From: Cymbomonas tetramitiformis
Lineage: Eukaryota; Chlorophyta; Pyramimonadophyceae; Pyramimonadales; Pyramimonadaceae
Direction: 5' to 3'
Length of the DNA: 64,000 bases
Assembly (NCBI GenBank): GCA_001247695.2
Contig: LGRX02035499.1
Coordinates: 174,317 to 238,316 of the forward strand
A model generated the notes under the pieces. That model did no database searches. It saw only the letters and a list, made by a program, of their open reading frames with translations, and was not told where the DNA came from. The position numbers were made by a program, and so were the translations under genes. This document shows positions 9,173 to 18,576 of the stretch, piece after piece; position 1 is the first letter of the stretch, and the number at the start of each line of letters is the position of its first letter.

Positions 9173-11302
9173 GTGGCTGTGCCGCTGGGGGAGCCTAGGA
9201 GCAGCAGTGAGGCCCCGGTGGGGGCAGAGAGGGTTCCGGTGACGGCGCCGGACCCCATGGTGGAGGCAGATGCGGAGCTGGAGTTTGGGCAGCCGATAGC
9301 CGTGGAGGATATCGGTGCCGTTGATGCGCATGTGGGATGTGGGCCTCCGGATGTGGAGGATGGCGGTGATGTGCCGCTGGTGTCGCCGGGCGGGGCAGAC
9401 ACTTCGGGCAGATGGTGGGCGGATCTGAGGGAGGACGAGTTCATCCCGGTTTGGGACGTGCTTGGAGGCCCGTGTAGACACACTCGGGTGCCCATGGCAT
9501 GGGAGGTGGAGCGCCGGGCGCCGTTGCCAGTCACACAGATGAGCCCGGGAGCTTGGGCATCGGCTTTGGAGCCAGGAAGAACGCGTTGCTCGACGAGATG
9601 GCCGCAGTTGCGGGCGGACATCGTGCTCATGGCGACGATCGAGGCCATGGAGGCTTGCGGCACGAGCGAGAACGAGCGGAGGTGCTACGAGGAGGAGTGC
9701 TTGCGGGTTGGGTTTGCCGTTCCTACTCTCACCAGCCGTGCACACCTGGTGGCGGCTGCCTTTCGGGGATGGCACGACGTGGACTTCCTTGTCAGGTGTG
9801 CAGCATGCGGGGCGGGATGGCCGTCTGAGGAGATCGACCTCGACGTGCCGTACCGGGTCCCCAACTACGTGGGCCCGGAGCACATGGACGTGATGCGGGA
9901 GGAGATCCGGCGGGAGAGCACAGACGGGCACATCTTCTTGGCTGGTTGGCGGCTGCCACTTGGGGTCATCGCCCTTGGCATGGTGGAGAAGGTGCGCAAG
10001 GGCAAGGTCAAGTACCGGCCGGTGAGCGATTATTCCCGGCCGGTGGACGTGGGGGTGAACGCGAGGATTCAGCTGGAGCATGAGGAGTTCACCACTGTGA
10101 AGGAAGCCTACGGCATGATGCGGCCCGGCTACTGGATGGTGAAGGTGGACTTGGAGTCGGCCTACAGAAGCTTGGGGATTGCCAGCCAGTTCTGGCCGCA
10201 CCAGTGCTTCGAGTTCGATGGGGTCAAGTGGATGGATGCACGAGCGCCTTTCGGGAACCGGGCGCTACCAGGCATCTTCATGAGGTGGACGAGAGCGATC
10301 GTAGCTTGGATGCGGGCACAGGGGATTCCGACGGTAGGCTACCTCGATGACTTCTTCTGCGTGCTGGAGACGAGGGAGCAGGCGGAGGAGGCGATGATGC
10401 TGCTGGTGGAGTTCGTGACCTTCTTGGGCTTCAAGGTCAACAGTGCAAAGTGTGAGGGCCCTGCACAGATCATGGAGTTCCTGGGCGTTCTGCTGGACAC
10501 GTCGGGGGCAGTGTGCACCGCCTCCATCGACGAGGAGCGCATTGCGGTGGTGGTGCAGAAGGCGGGGGACCTGCGGACACAGGCGGCGCGGGGGATGGTG
10601 GCTAGGCGGCGGCTGGAGTCACTGCTGGGACTGCTTGCCTTCTGCAGCCACGTAGTGTGGGGCCTCTCCCTCTACACGAGGAGGGGCTTCAATTTCCTGG
10701 CGGCCACAACGGGCAGGAGGATGGTGCGCCTGCCACGTCCGGTACTGGACGACTTGGCTGTGCTCGAGCAGGTCGTGCGGCGGTACAATGGCAGGAGGGT
10801 GCTGCTGGAGAGACGCTTGGTGGACCAGCGGCACTTCGCCACGGACGCCTCGGGCACATTGGGGTTCGGCGGGGTCTGGGAGAGGCTTTTCTTCATGCTC
10901 AGCTGGGGGGACCTGGCACGGTTGCCCCAGCGCCCGTGGTTCCCCAGGAGGAGCGACTGCCGCAGTAGCTGGAGCATCAATTACATGGAGCTCTTCGCGG
11001 TTTGGTGGGCATTGGTGCTGTGGGGGCACAAGATGAGCGGGACCACAGTGGTGGTCAGGATTGACAACCAGTCGGCCATGTACCAGGTGGGGAGCTGGTG
11101 GGGGCCGGTGGCTTACCTGCCTCTGCTGAGGCAAATTTTCTTTGTGTGCACTCAGCATGACATCCGACTTCAGCCGGTGTACATCGGCACCAAGGACAAC
11201 CTCCTCGTAGACTTGTTGTCCAGGCTGGACATGCCGCGCTTTCTGGTGGAGCACAGAGCCTTCCTGCGGGCGGACATCTGGCGCCAGGACCGAGATGACT
11301 AG
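9173..11302 (+). CDS. Reverse transcriptase/RNase H of DIRS element 3
   Basis: This open frame of 709 codons carries RT and RNase H. RT motifs are KYRPVSDYSRP, KVDLESAYRS, AFGNRALPGIF, YLDDF (10340-10354) and MEFLGVLL. RNase H shows FATDASGTLGFG, NYMELFAVWWAL, VVRIDN and DNLLVDLLSRL. It ends at a TAG (11300-11302) that replaces the Trp of the RDDWM motif seen in elements 2 and 4. The methyltransferase, fused to RNase H in relatives, is therefore cut off by one base change. The frame opens with GTG, so the true start is uncertain. All visible catalytic Asp residues are kept. Confidence 0.85.
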   Translation: MAVPLGEPRSSSEAPVGAERVPVTAPDPMVEADAELEFGQPIAVEDIGAVDAHVGCGPPDVEDGGDVPLVSPGGADTSGRWWADLREDEFIPVWDVLGGPCRHTRVPMAWEVERRAPLPVTQMSPGAWASALEPGRTRCSTRWPQLRADIVLMATIEAMEACGTSENERRCYEEECLRVGFAVPTLTSRAHLVAAAFRGWHDVDFLVRCAACGAGWPSEEIDLDVPYRVPNYVGPEHMDVMREEIRRESTDGHIFLAGWRLPLGVIALGMVEKVRKGKVKYRPVSDYSRPVDVGVNARIQLEHEEFTTVKEAYGMMRPGYWMVKVDLESAYRSLGIASQFWPHQCFEFDGVKWMDARAPFGNRALPGIFMRWTRAIVAWMRAQGIPTVGYLDDFFCVLETREQAEEAMMLLVEFVTFLGFKVNSAKCEGPAQIMEFLGVLLDTSGAVCTASIDEERIAVVVQKAGDLRTQAARGMVARRRLESLLGLLAFCSHVVWGLSLYTRRGFNFLAATTGRRMVRLPRPVLDDLAVLEQVVRRYNGRRVLLERRLVDQRHFATDASGTLGFGGVWERLFFMLSWGDLARLPQRPWFPRRSDCRSSWSINYMELFAVWWALVLWGHKMSGTTVVVRIDNQSAMYQVGSWWGPVAYLPLLRQIFFVCTQHDIRLQPVYIGTKDNLLVDLLSRLDMPRFLVEHRAFLRADIWRQDRDD

Positions 11303-11764
11303 ATGGTGTGCCCGGTGCGGTGGGCGGCGCTGGACCAGGAGTTTGGTCCCTTCACTGTGGACTCGTGCGTTGCGGTGTCCAGGGCCAACTCTTACTGTTA
11401 CCACAGCTGGAGCCAGAAAGAGGATGCACGGGTGCAGAGGTTCGACGGCCACAATGCTTGGGGGAACCTGCCCTTCAGCATCATGGTGGAGATCATCAAG
11501 AACTTCTTGCGGTGCAAGCGGCGGCAGCAGTGGGGCACAGCGGCGTGCTTCCTCGTCCCAGTGTGGGATGGGAACGATGGCTGGGAGCTCGTGAAGAGCC
11601 TGCCGGGTGTGTTCAAGGTGGTGCGGAGATGGGAGAAGGGCACTCACTTGTTCACGGCCCCTGACCTGCGGGGGCATGGCGGGACCGCCTGGGGGCCCAC
11701 CAGGTGGCCGGTGGTGGTTGTGAGGGTGGGGCCGGAGCCAGTGGCCCTCCCTGACTGGGCTTGA
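11303..11764 (+). CDS. Dam-like methyltransferase domain of DIRS element 3
   Basis: DIRS elements carry a domain related to phage-type N6-adenine DNA methyltransferases after RNase H; its role is not settled. Here it runs in frame from the TAG at 11302 to the TGA at 11762-11764. Recognisable parts are FGPFTVDSC, GHNAWGNLPF, FLRCKRRQQ, ACFLVPVWDG and TRWPVVVV. Motif IV, usually (D/N)PP(Y/F/W), reads NLPF as in elements 2 and 4. Catalytic activity is therefore doubtful. Confidence 0.7.
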   Translation: MVCPVRWAALDQEFGPFTVDSCVAVSRANSYCYHSWSQKEDARVQRFDGHNAWGNLPFSIMVEIIKNFLRCKRRQQWGTAACFLVPVWDGNDGWELVKSLPGVFKVVRRWEKGTHLFTAPDLRGHGGTAWGPTRWPVVVVRVGPEPVALPDWA

Positions 11765-11765
11765 G

Positions 11766-12777
11766 GGTTGGGCAGAGGAGCTGGTGCAGGAGCTGCAGAG
11801 AGAGGCGGAGCGCTACCGGGCGGAGGCCCTGGCACCGGAGACGAGGAGATGCTACGGCACAGGGGTGCGGGCCTTCGTCACATTCTGCATCACCTTCGCT
11901 TGCTTGGGGTGCCTGATGCCCCTGCTGCCGGCAACGGACGTGACGTTGTGCATGTTCATCACCTACTGCAGCTAGTTCGTTCAGCCCGGCACCATCAAGA
12001 ACTACCCTGCAGCGAGGGCACGAGTGGGTGCCGGTGGCAGCCAGACATTCGGTGGCAGCCACCCTACAGGGGGTGAAGAGGTGCTGGGGGAGGCCCCCTA
12101 AGCCGGTCATGCCCCTCACACTGGCGGACCTGGCCAAGATGGCGGTGCTCATTTCGTCGCACGACCTCGGGCAGGAGGCTCTGTGGGCAGCCATTCTCGT
12201 TGGTTTCTTCGGTTTGTTCCGCAAGGACAACCTGACCACGGGGAAGGCAGGTGCCTGGAACACCAGGGGGGCCCTGGTGAGAGATGATGTTTTGTTCCAC
12301 GAGGATGGCTCAGTGGTGTGGATCAGGGTGCGGTACTCGAAGACGATCCAGTGTGGCGAGCGGCACCATTGGGTGCCCCTGCGGGCGGTGCCGGAGTCCA
12401 TGCTGTGCCCGGTGCGGGCACTTATGCGCCTCATGGAGCGCACGGCGGGGCGGCCGGGGGACTCGGCTCTCTTTGTCATGGAGAAGGTGACGGGTCGGCG
12501 GGCAACGGTGGTGCCCATGACCCACGATGCTCTGGTGGCGGGCATCAAGTCCCTGGCGGAGAAGGTGGGGCTGGACCCATCCAGCTACGCGGGGCACTCG
12601 TTGCGGCGGGGCGGGGCCACTGCGGCAATGCGCCTGGACGTGGCCTCCATCTACATCAAGATGCAGGGCGATTGGAAGAGCGACTGCTTCGAGCGTTACT
12701 GCGAGCTCGACACCGAGCAGAAGCTCATTCTTCTCGGGGCCATGGCAGAGGCCGCAGCTGCTGCGACCAAGTGACTC
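11766..12777 (+). pseudogene. Tyrosine recombinase of DIRS element 3, damaged N-terminus
   Basis: The frame starts by overlapping the MT stop and runs through RRCYGTGVRAFVTFCIT to a TAG at 11973-11975. A small deletion near 12010 then shifts the frame. The catalytic domain is open from 12028 to 12777. It has FRKDN (candidate first Arg), GHSLRRGGAT (His-x-x-Arg), GDW and CFERY with the Tyr nucleophile. About 12 residues of the N-terminal DNA-binding part are missing relative to elements 2 and 4, so this copy is probably inactive. Confidence 0.8.
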
Positions 12778-13264
12778 ACTCGTGCTTTTGGCCCTCCCAT
12801 GCCCCCGTTGGGTGAGTGTGTCCAGGGCTCAGAGAGTGCCCAGGACTCTGTCAGGTGAGCCCCTGCTAGGTGCAGGATTGGGTGGAGGCTGCTGCTGGAG
12901 AAGCTGCCGAGTTCCAGAGAGGAACCTGCTTTCCGGCTGCCGTGAAGCCAGCGAGGCTCAGCCAGAGAGGCTTAGGCACGGAAGTAGCAGGGTAGCTTCA
13001 AAGCAGTAGCCTGCTCCCTGACAGACTGAGAGACACTCATTCAGCCAAAGGCTCGGGAGTAAATGGGACAGACAGAGAAGACTCGCCAGAGAGGCTAGAG
13101 CACCGGAGAGAAAGCTGGCCAGAGAGGCCGTAGCTGGGAGAAGAGAGAAGTAAGACTTGCTGAGTAAATGTGATTTAATCAAACTAGCAAGCATTCATTC
13201 ACTCCTGCTCGTTCTTGCAATGTGTTGTGTTTGCACCCTGCTTGCATTTCGATTCGAGAATAAG
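12778..13264 (+). other. 3' untranslated end of element 3
   Basis: There is no coding signal. A short motif, GCCAGAGAGGC-like, recurs several times between 12955 and 13125. The last ~20 bp form an imperfect inverted match to the left end of the element. The boundary with element 2 is at 13264/13265. Confidence 0.5.
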
Positions 13265-13891
13265 CACGACATCCGTCTGCTCCCGACCTACATCACCTCG
13301 AAGGACAATGTCTATTCTGACCTCCTCTCGAGGGGCCAGGTAGCAGAGTTCAAGAGGCGGTTCAGGGAGGACAGGCAGGTGTCCGCTTGGATCGAGGACA
13401 GGGATGATTGGATGCTCCTGCCCAACTTGTGGGCACCTTTGGACGTCCAGTTCGGCCCTTTCTCGGTGGACTGTTGTGTTTCTCGGCATGGTGCCAACTC
13501 CTTCTGCAGAGTCGGTTGGACAAAGGAGGACGATGCCAGGGTTATGGACTTTCGGGGCCATAACGCCTGGGGAAATCTTCCTTTCTCCGATTTCCTTGCT
13601 ATCCTCCAGAACTTTCTGAGGTGCAAACGACGGCAGCAGAATGGCACCTCCGGAACCTTCTTGGTCCCTTGTTGGGAGGGAAACCCCGGCTACGAGCTGG
13701 TGATGTCCCTCCCGGAAGTGTTCAGGGTAAAGCGTCGGTGGGAGGCCCGCAGTACCCTATTCACTGCCCCTTCCCCGGAAGGGGGTGGTCGTACCTTTTG
13801 GGGGAAGACCCGTTTTGCGGTGATGGTTGTCCATTGCCCACCTGGCCCAGTTGTCTGGACTGACTCCGAGCTCACTGGTGTGACTTGGTGA
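13265..13891 (+). CDS. RNase H end plus Dam-like methyltransferase domain, element 2
   Basis: The first ~40 codons complete the RNase H fold (DNVYSDLLSR). The MT domain follows: WIEDRDDWMLLPNLW, FGPFSVDCC, GHNAWGNLPF (NLPF at 13574-13585), FLRCKRRQQ, TFLVPCWEG and FTAPSPEGG. It stops at a TGA after GVTW (13889-13891). Fused to the 5' part across element 3, this would be one RT-RNase H-MT polyprotein. A second copy of the last ~60 bases of the MT reading frame lies at 14178-14240. Confidence 0.8.
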   Translation, partial: HDIRLLPTYITSKDNVYSDLLSRGQVAEFKRRFREDRQVSAWIEDRDDWMLLPNLWAPLDVQFGPFSVDCCVSRHGANSFCRVGWTKEDDARVMDFRGHNAWGNLPFSDFLAILQNFLRCKRRQQNGTSGTFLVPCWEGNPGYELVMSLPEVFRVKRRWEARSTLFTAPSPEGGGRTFWGKTRFAVMVVHCPPGPVVWTDSELTGVTW

Positions 13892-14240
13892 ACAGACGAG
13901 GTTCTGATTTTCAGTGTAGGTGCCTGCCCCCTGTGTGGGGACTGTGCCAAGTCCCAGCCTCTATTTTGAGGTGCCTCTATTTTGAGGCCTGTGTGGGCTC
14001 GGCCTTAGTAGGCCCTAGTGGCTTTAGGTGCTTGCCCGTTGTTGTTGCCTGCCCCCTGTGTGGGGACTGTGTCAAGTCCAGCCTCTATTTTGGGGCGCCT
14101 CTTTTTGAGGCCTTTGTGGCCTTGGCCTTAGTAGGCCCTAGTGGCCTTAGGTACCTGCCTCTTGCTGGGTCTGGCTCTGTTGCCCACCTGGCCCAGTAGT
14201 CTGGACTGACTCCGAGCTCACTGGTGTGACTTGGTGAACA
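13892..14240 (+). repeat. Copy of the 3' UTR inserted between MT and YR
   Basis: Bases 13910-14165 repeat 15443-15690 of the same element's 3' UTR. Both are built from two tandem ~125-bp units beginning TGCCCCCTGTGTGGGGACTG. The tail 14178-14240 repeats the MT end (13835-13891), including the TGA. The structure is MT end, 3' UTR piece, MT end again, then YR. Template switching during reverse transcription would explain it. The join lies at a short shared CGAGGTT. Confidence 0.75.
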
Positions 14241-15275
14241 GACGAGGTTCTGGACAGAGTGGAGGCCTTCACGGCCGCCCTTCAGGCTGAGTGTTATGCT
14301 TTCAACACTCAGTGCTCCTACTCCACGGGGGTACGGAGTTTTGTCTCCTTCTGCATTGCCGGCAGACGGAGGAACTTCCTCGAGGAGATGCTCCCAGCTT
14401 CCGACGAGGTCTTGGCGAAGTGGGTTGTGTTCATGGTTATCGACCAGTTGGTCAAGCCATCCACCGCCAAGCAGTACACTTCTGGCGTACGTGCCCTCCA
14501 CCTCCAGCTCAAGTTTGAGTGGACTCCTGTCCGGGAGAGGTGGCCTGTCTGGGCAGCTTTGCAGGGCTGCAGGAAGAGGTGGGACACCCCTTCCAAGCAG
14601 GTGATGCCCGTTGGTTTTGATGAGCTGCTTCAGATGCAGCTGATGGTGGACCCGAACAACTTCAACGACCTGACAGTTTTCGATGCCATGGTCACGGCCT
14701 TCTTCTTCTTCTTCCGAAAGGACAACGTCTCCATCGACAAGGCCGATGCCTGGAACCCCCGGGGTCACCTCTGCCGTTGTGATGTCTCTTTCTGTGACTC
14801 AGGGTTGGTGGTAGTCATTCGAGTCCGGCACTCGAAGACCATCCAGGCGGGGGAACGGTACCACACCGTCTCAGCTCATGCTGTTCCCGGCTCCCCCCTC
14901 TGCCCCCTTGCTGCCCTCCGACGTGTGCTGGCCAGCCCGGGTTTGGGTCCCGAGGGCCCCTTGTTCTGCACTCAGGATGCCAAGGGCAAGCTTAAGCCCT
15001 TGACTCATTCTGTCTTCGTGAGCACCTTCAGGAGGCTTGCCCAGAGGGCCGGGTTGCATCCCGAGGCCTACTCCGGGCACTCTTTTCGCCGGGGTGGTGC
15101 CACCACTGCCTTCCGTTTGCAGGTGCAGGACTCCCTCATCCAGGCACACGGGGACTGGGCCTCCGAGTGCTATGAGTTGTACTGTGACCTGAATGAGTCC
15201 CAGAGGCTGATCCTCCCCTCGGCCATGGCAGCCGGTGCTGCGGCTGCCACGACGGCTTTTCAAGCACGGCAGTGA
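14241..15275 (+). CDS. Tyrosine recombinase, DIRS element 2, intact
   Basis: The recombinase is expected to insert the circular element DNA into the genome. The frame is open from directly after the TGA at 14238-14240 to 15275, about 344 codons; no early ATG is obvious, and 14259 is a GTG. N-terminal core-binding part: YSTGVRSFVSFCI. Catalytic residues: Arg in FRKDN, GHSFRRGGATT (His-x-x-Arg), HGDW, and Tyr in ECYELYCD. The C-terminus is Ala-rich. All tetrad residues are present, making this and element 4 the best-preserved YR genes here. Confidence 0.85.
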   Translation, partial: DEVLDRVEAFTAALQAECYAFNTQCSYSTGVRSFVSFCIAGRRRNFLEEMLPASDEVLAKWVVFMVIDQLVKPSTAKQYTSGVRALHLQLKFEWTPVRERWPVWAALQGCRKRWDTPSKQVMPVGFDELLQMQLMVDPNNFNDLTVFDAMVTAFFFFFRKDNVSIDKADAWNPRGHLCRCDVSFCDSGLVVVIRVRHSKTIQAGERYHTVSAHAVPGSPLCPLAALRRVLASPGLGPEGPLFCTQDAKGKLKPLTHSVFVSTFRRLAQRAGLHPEAYSGHSFRRGGATTAFRLQVQDSLIQAHGDWASECYELYCDLNESQRLILPSAMAAGAAAATTAFQARQ

Positions 15276-16041
15276 CTCCCGGGTGTGTTCCCTCGGCCCA
15301 CACCCTCCCGTCCCCTCTCTCTCTCTCTCTCTTGCCTTCCGATGGGTTGGGTGTTGTGTCTCAGCCTGCAGTGTCTCCCTAGCAGCAGGAACCTAGGGCC
15401 GCACCTAGTGCCCTGTTGTGTTCTTGAGACCCGAGGTTTCGGTGTAGGTGCCTGCCCCCTGTGTGGGGACTGTGCCAAGTCCCAGCCTCTATTTTGAGGT
15501 GCCTCTATTTTGAGGCCTGTGTGGGCTCGGCCTTAGTAGGCCCTAGTGGCCTTAGGTGCTCGCCCGTTGTTGTTGCTTGCCCCCTGTGTGGGGACTGTGT
15601 CAAGTCCAACCTCTATTTTGAGGCGCCTCTATTTTGAGGCCTTTGTGGCCTTGGCCTTAGTAGGCCCTAGTGGCCTTAGGTACCTGCCTCTAGTTGGGTG
15701 AGAGGAAGCTTCTTTGCCCCCAGGTCCTTGGCCTGGAGCCTAGCTGGAGCCTAGCTGGAGCCAGCAGCTGCCTTGCAGTTGCCCGGAAGCTTCCTTGTTG
15801 TCACCACTGCAGAGAGCCACATTCCGACACTTGGTAGATGTAGTGAGATTGAGAGTTGAGAGTTGAGACGAGACCCTCCAGAGAACCCTGCACCGACGGT
15901 ACCTGCTAGCTAGGAGATTTGAGTGACCAGGAGTACTGGTTCACTCCACTAGCAAACATTCACAATATATATTCTATACATATATATTGCTCGTACCATC
16001 CGTGTGTGTTCCCTGCTTGGTGTACCTGCTACCTGGCCAGA
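15276..16041 (+). repeat. 3' UTR of element 2 with ~125-bp tandem repeats
   Basis: A CTCT-rich run near 15318 is followed by two tandem ~125-bp units (15445-15690). Each has CCTCTATTTTGAGG-type short repeats and GGCCTTAGTAGGCCCTAGTGGCC. Part of the tail (15690-15830) is closely related to the end of element 4 (26110-26260), including CACTGCAGAGAGCCACATT. No ORF is supported. Confidence 0.65.
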
Positions 16042-16515
16042 ATAATGGGACGGGTGGGATGGGGGTTTCCTTCGATCGATACTTTTTGTGATTTAGCACG
16101 GGATATTGTTTTAGAATATATTACATAATTAACAATTAAGCCTGAAAGGGCCAATTGCAGTTAGTGTGGACCTACCCAAAAGCTCGGTGGGAACCTGAGG
16201 ATTTCAGAACACGAAAGCTCGTGATTTCGGTTGGGAACTCAGGCAATTCTGCCGGTCTGTCTTGGAAAACCCGAGTCAGTTTCTTTCCCAAGCTAGGGCT
16301 AGCAACAGACTTACATCGCTAGAAGGGAAATGATGAATCGAAGACAAGGACAAGAGAGGGCCCTTAGATCAGAACGGAATGGAGGGCCCACCGAGACTTC
16401 TAGAAATGTAGACACGTGAGACAATCCGCCGTGAGGCTGAGCAAGTTCAAGCACAGGACGACTACATCAGCCGTCAAGTGGAAGGAGGACCTTTCCGAGG
16501 GACTCAAGGAGTACG

Positions 16516-17036
16516 GTGCACCAGATTGACAAGGTGTTTGACTTGGCCTTACAATGGGAGCAGGAGGACCTACTCGAGGCCGAGAAGGACGACGACCTTG
16601 GGGAGGATGACGTCGAGGAGGAGGAGGCCGAGGAGGAGGAGCCAGGGGAGCACGATTCACCACTGAAGAGGAAGCGGGCGACTCCACGGGCTACCCCTTC
16701 AAGGCAGCCGACGGGCAAGATCTTGTCTAAGATTACTCAAGCCCCCTTCCACGTCCTAACTCTAGCAAGGAGGGTGTAGCAGACACCGCACCCTTTCGGC
16801 AAATGCATGGAGTGGAGGGTGCATCCCGTGACGTGCCCCACGGTTGCGAGGGCAGCCAACGCAGGAGTTCAGCTGGACACGGTGGCGAACATCATGGAGG
16901 CCGAGCTACTTGTGGCAGCCCTCGATAGCTACCTGATGTACATGAGGGGCTCTGCAATCGTCTGGCACGCCTACTTATTGAAGGTGCAAGATTTTCGCAA
17001 GGAATTTGTGGTAGACCCAAAGACCGAGGACTGACT
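16516..17036 (+). pseudogene. Gag-like remnant of element 6
   Basis: Two short open stretches are visible. The first is very acidic (EDDVEEEEAEEEEPG), then basic and Ser/Pro-rich. The second (about 16807-17034) has WRVHPVTC and a helical KVQDFRKEFVV segment. The position before an RNase H remnant and the charge pattern suggest gag. There is no zinc knuckle, and similarity to the other gags is weak. Confidence 0.4.
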
Positions 17037-17404
17037 GGACTTCTGAGCGAAGGAGCGGGCGCATGACGACCCAGTGAATAACGATAAGGTGTATCAACAA
17101 GGCTGATGACGTATTCAACGGCAGGTTCAACATGGTGCAACATGCCACGGGTGCGGTACATCTTCGCTGCGGAGAAGGCCCCATGCCGGGCCTTCATTTA
17201 TCGTTGCCCCAGCCAACGGAGCTCCCAGCTCCGGAGTACCGCGAGATGTTTCTGGAAGACGATGGCCGGGTCATGACGAAGGGGCCGAAGACATACTCCC
17301 AGTCAGGGTTTATCTATCGGCTGATCCAATTTGTCCGCACCATGCCCTCCACCTACGTACGTGAGATTCATTTCTACACCACGCACGTGGTGGAGCGAAC
17401 TCCC

Positions 17405-18106
17405 AGATAACTTATCTGGAGCTCTTTAGTGTGTTCTGGGCACTCAGGCTTTGGGGGTTGACGATGGTTCTCATACTGACAACACCCCGACGAAGGGCAT
17501 GCTTGACAGATGAACAGGCACGGCTGATTTCAAGCCGTCGCTTCGAGAGATCTTCTCGCTTCTGGTAAGTGGGATGTTCGCCTACGGGTGAAGTGGATTC
17601 CCTCTAAGGTGAACCAGTTTGCAGATGCCCTGAGCTGACAGGAGTGGCAACTCTTCTTCCAACTCCGGAAGGATTGGCCGAGGGACTCCATCTGGAGGCA
17701 ATACACCGACGACTGGCAGCTTCAACGCCGGATGTTCCAGGATTTGGACGAGAGGCCGGGGGTTGGCCCCTTCTCGATTGATGCCGGCTGTGACGAGTCG
17801 GGGTCTAATGCACAGACCACCTCCTTTTGCACGGTGGTGCAAGATTGTCTCTTGCAGGATTGGTCGGGGCACAATGCTTGGTGTAACCCGCCTTTCTCCA
17901 AGATATTGCTCATTCTCTGGCACTTCTTGGGGTGTAAGAGGAGACAAAACGTGGGCATCTCTGCTTGCTTTGTCATCATTGTTTGGCCGACGGCGGACTT
18001 CTACAAGTTCATTGGAGCCCGTCCGTCCGTGTTTAGGCCCTTGGTTCGGTCCGAGGCCGAAACTGATTTCTTCACGGCCCCTTTTGTTGGAATCTGTAGG
18101 TCCTGA
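17405..18106 (+). pseudogene. RNase H and Dam-like methyltransferase remnant of element 6
   Basis: ITYLELFSVFWALRLWG near 17405 is RNase H. VKWIPSKVNQFADALS near 17590 is its end, cut by a TGA. The MT domain follows (DERPGVGPFSIDAGC, GHNAWCNPPF with NPPF at 17885-17896, LGCKRRQN). This copy keeps the canonical NPPF motif, unlike elements 2-4. The reading frame is ended by the solo LTR at 18085. Confidence 0.7.
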
Positions 18107-18548
18107 TGAGCAGTTTGATGTAAAGAATGACTGCCTAGGCCCACTGTAGCAGTCAGGATGCTCAAACCCTGAAGAAACCCTGAGAAACCCTAAGAAACCC
18201 TTAGATCTAGGCCTGTAGATCTGCTGCACAGATCGTAGCCGTTAGATCAAAGTGCCTTAGATCTAGATCTGTAGATCAGTAGCTCTGATCGTAGCCGATA
18301 GATCAAAGTGCCTTAGATCTGTATCTTGTCACCATCGGTGCGCAAGTGTGTCACTGTGGTCGGTATGAACACACAGTGACACGTAGATCTTCTTCTTCGT
18401 GAACTTTCACTAAACACGCCCAATCAACAGTGTTACCAAATGTTTGGGCGCTAATGTTCACGGCGTTTCGACGCTGTGAACAGCTTAAGTAATTTGTCAA
18501 TGAAAGTTCACGACACTTCTTCCAATTACCCCCTGTTGAATTCTAACA
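18085..18548 (+). repeat. Solo Copia-type LTR with CCTTT target duplication
   Basis: The 464-bp block starts TGTTGGAATCTG and ends TCTAACA, the TG..CA ends of an LTR. It is flanked by a perfect 5-bp duplication CCTTT (18080-18084 and 18549-18553). Its start and its AAACCCTGAGAAACCCTAAG stretch match the LTR of the Copia remnant at 39656. It lies inside the MT domain of element 6. An internal part has repeated TTAGATC-type motifs. Confidence 0.85.
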
Positions 18549-18576
18549 CCTTTGGCTCTGGGCTCTGACAAGAAGT

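Larger units (their letters stand above)
6595..13264 (+). mobile_element. DIRS element 3, complete, nested in element 2
   Basis: This 6,670-bp insertion carries a hairpin-rich leader, gag, RT/RNase H, MT and YR in the expected order. The ends are weakly inverted: TTATTCCGAATCAGAAAT near 6615 against the complement of ATTTCGATTCGAGAATAAG at 13246-13264. Removing it joins CAA (6592-6594) to CACGAC (13265) and restores the RNase H frame of element 2. There is no target-site duplication, as expected for recombinase-mediated insertion. Codon usage is much more GC-rich than in element 2. Confidence 0.85.
13265..16041 (+). mobile_element. DIRS element 2, 3' part
   Basis: The end of RNase H resumes at 13265 (HDIRLLPTYITSKDN), followed by MT, an intact YR and a repetitive 3' end. 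The end is placed near CTACCTGGCCAGAATAATGG (about 16041) because element 4 ends with the closely similar CTACCTGGCAAGAATAAG. Confidence 0.8.

Noticed and set aside
8420..11677. Long minus-strand ORFs (up to 593 codons) opposite element 3 gag and pol
   Set aside because: They mirror GC-rich codon usage of the true plus-strand genes and have His/Pro/Arg-rich, domain-free sequence.
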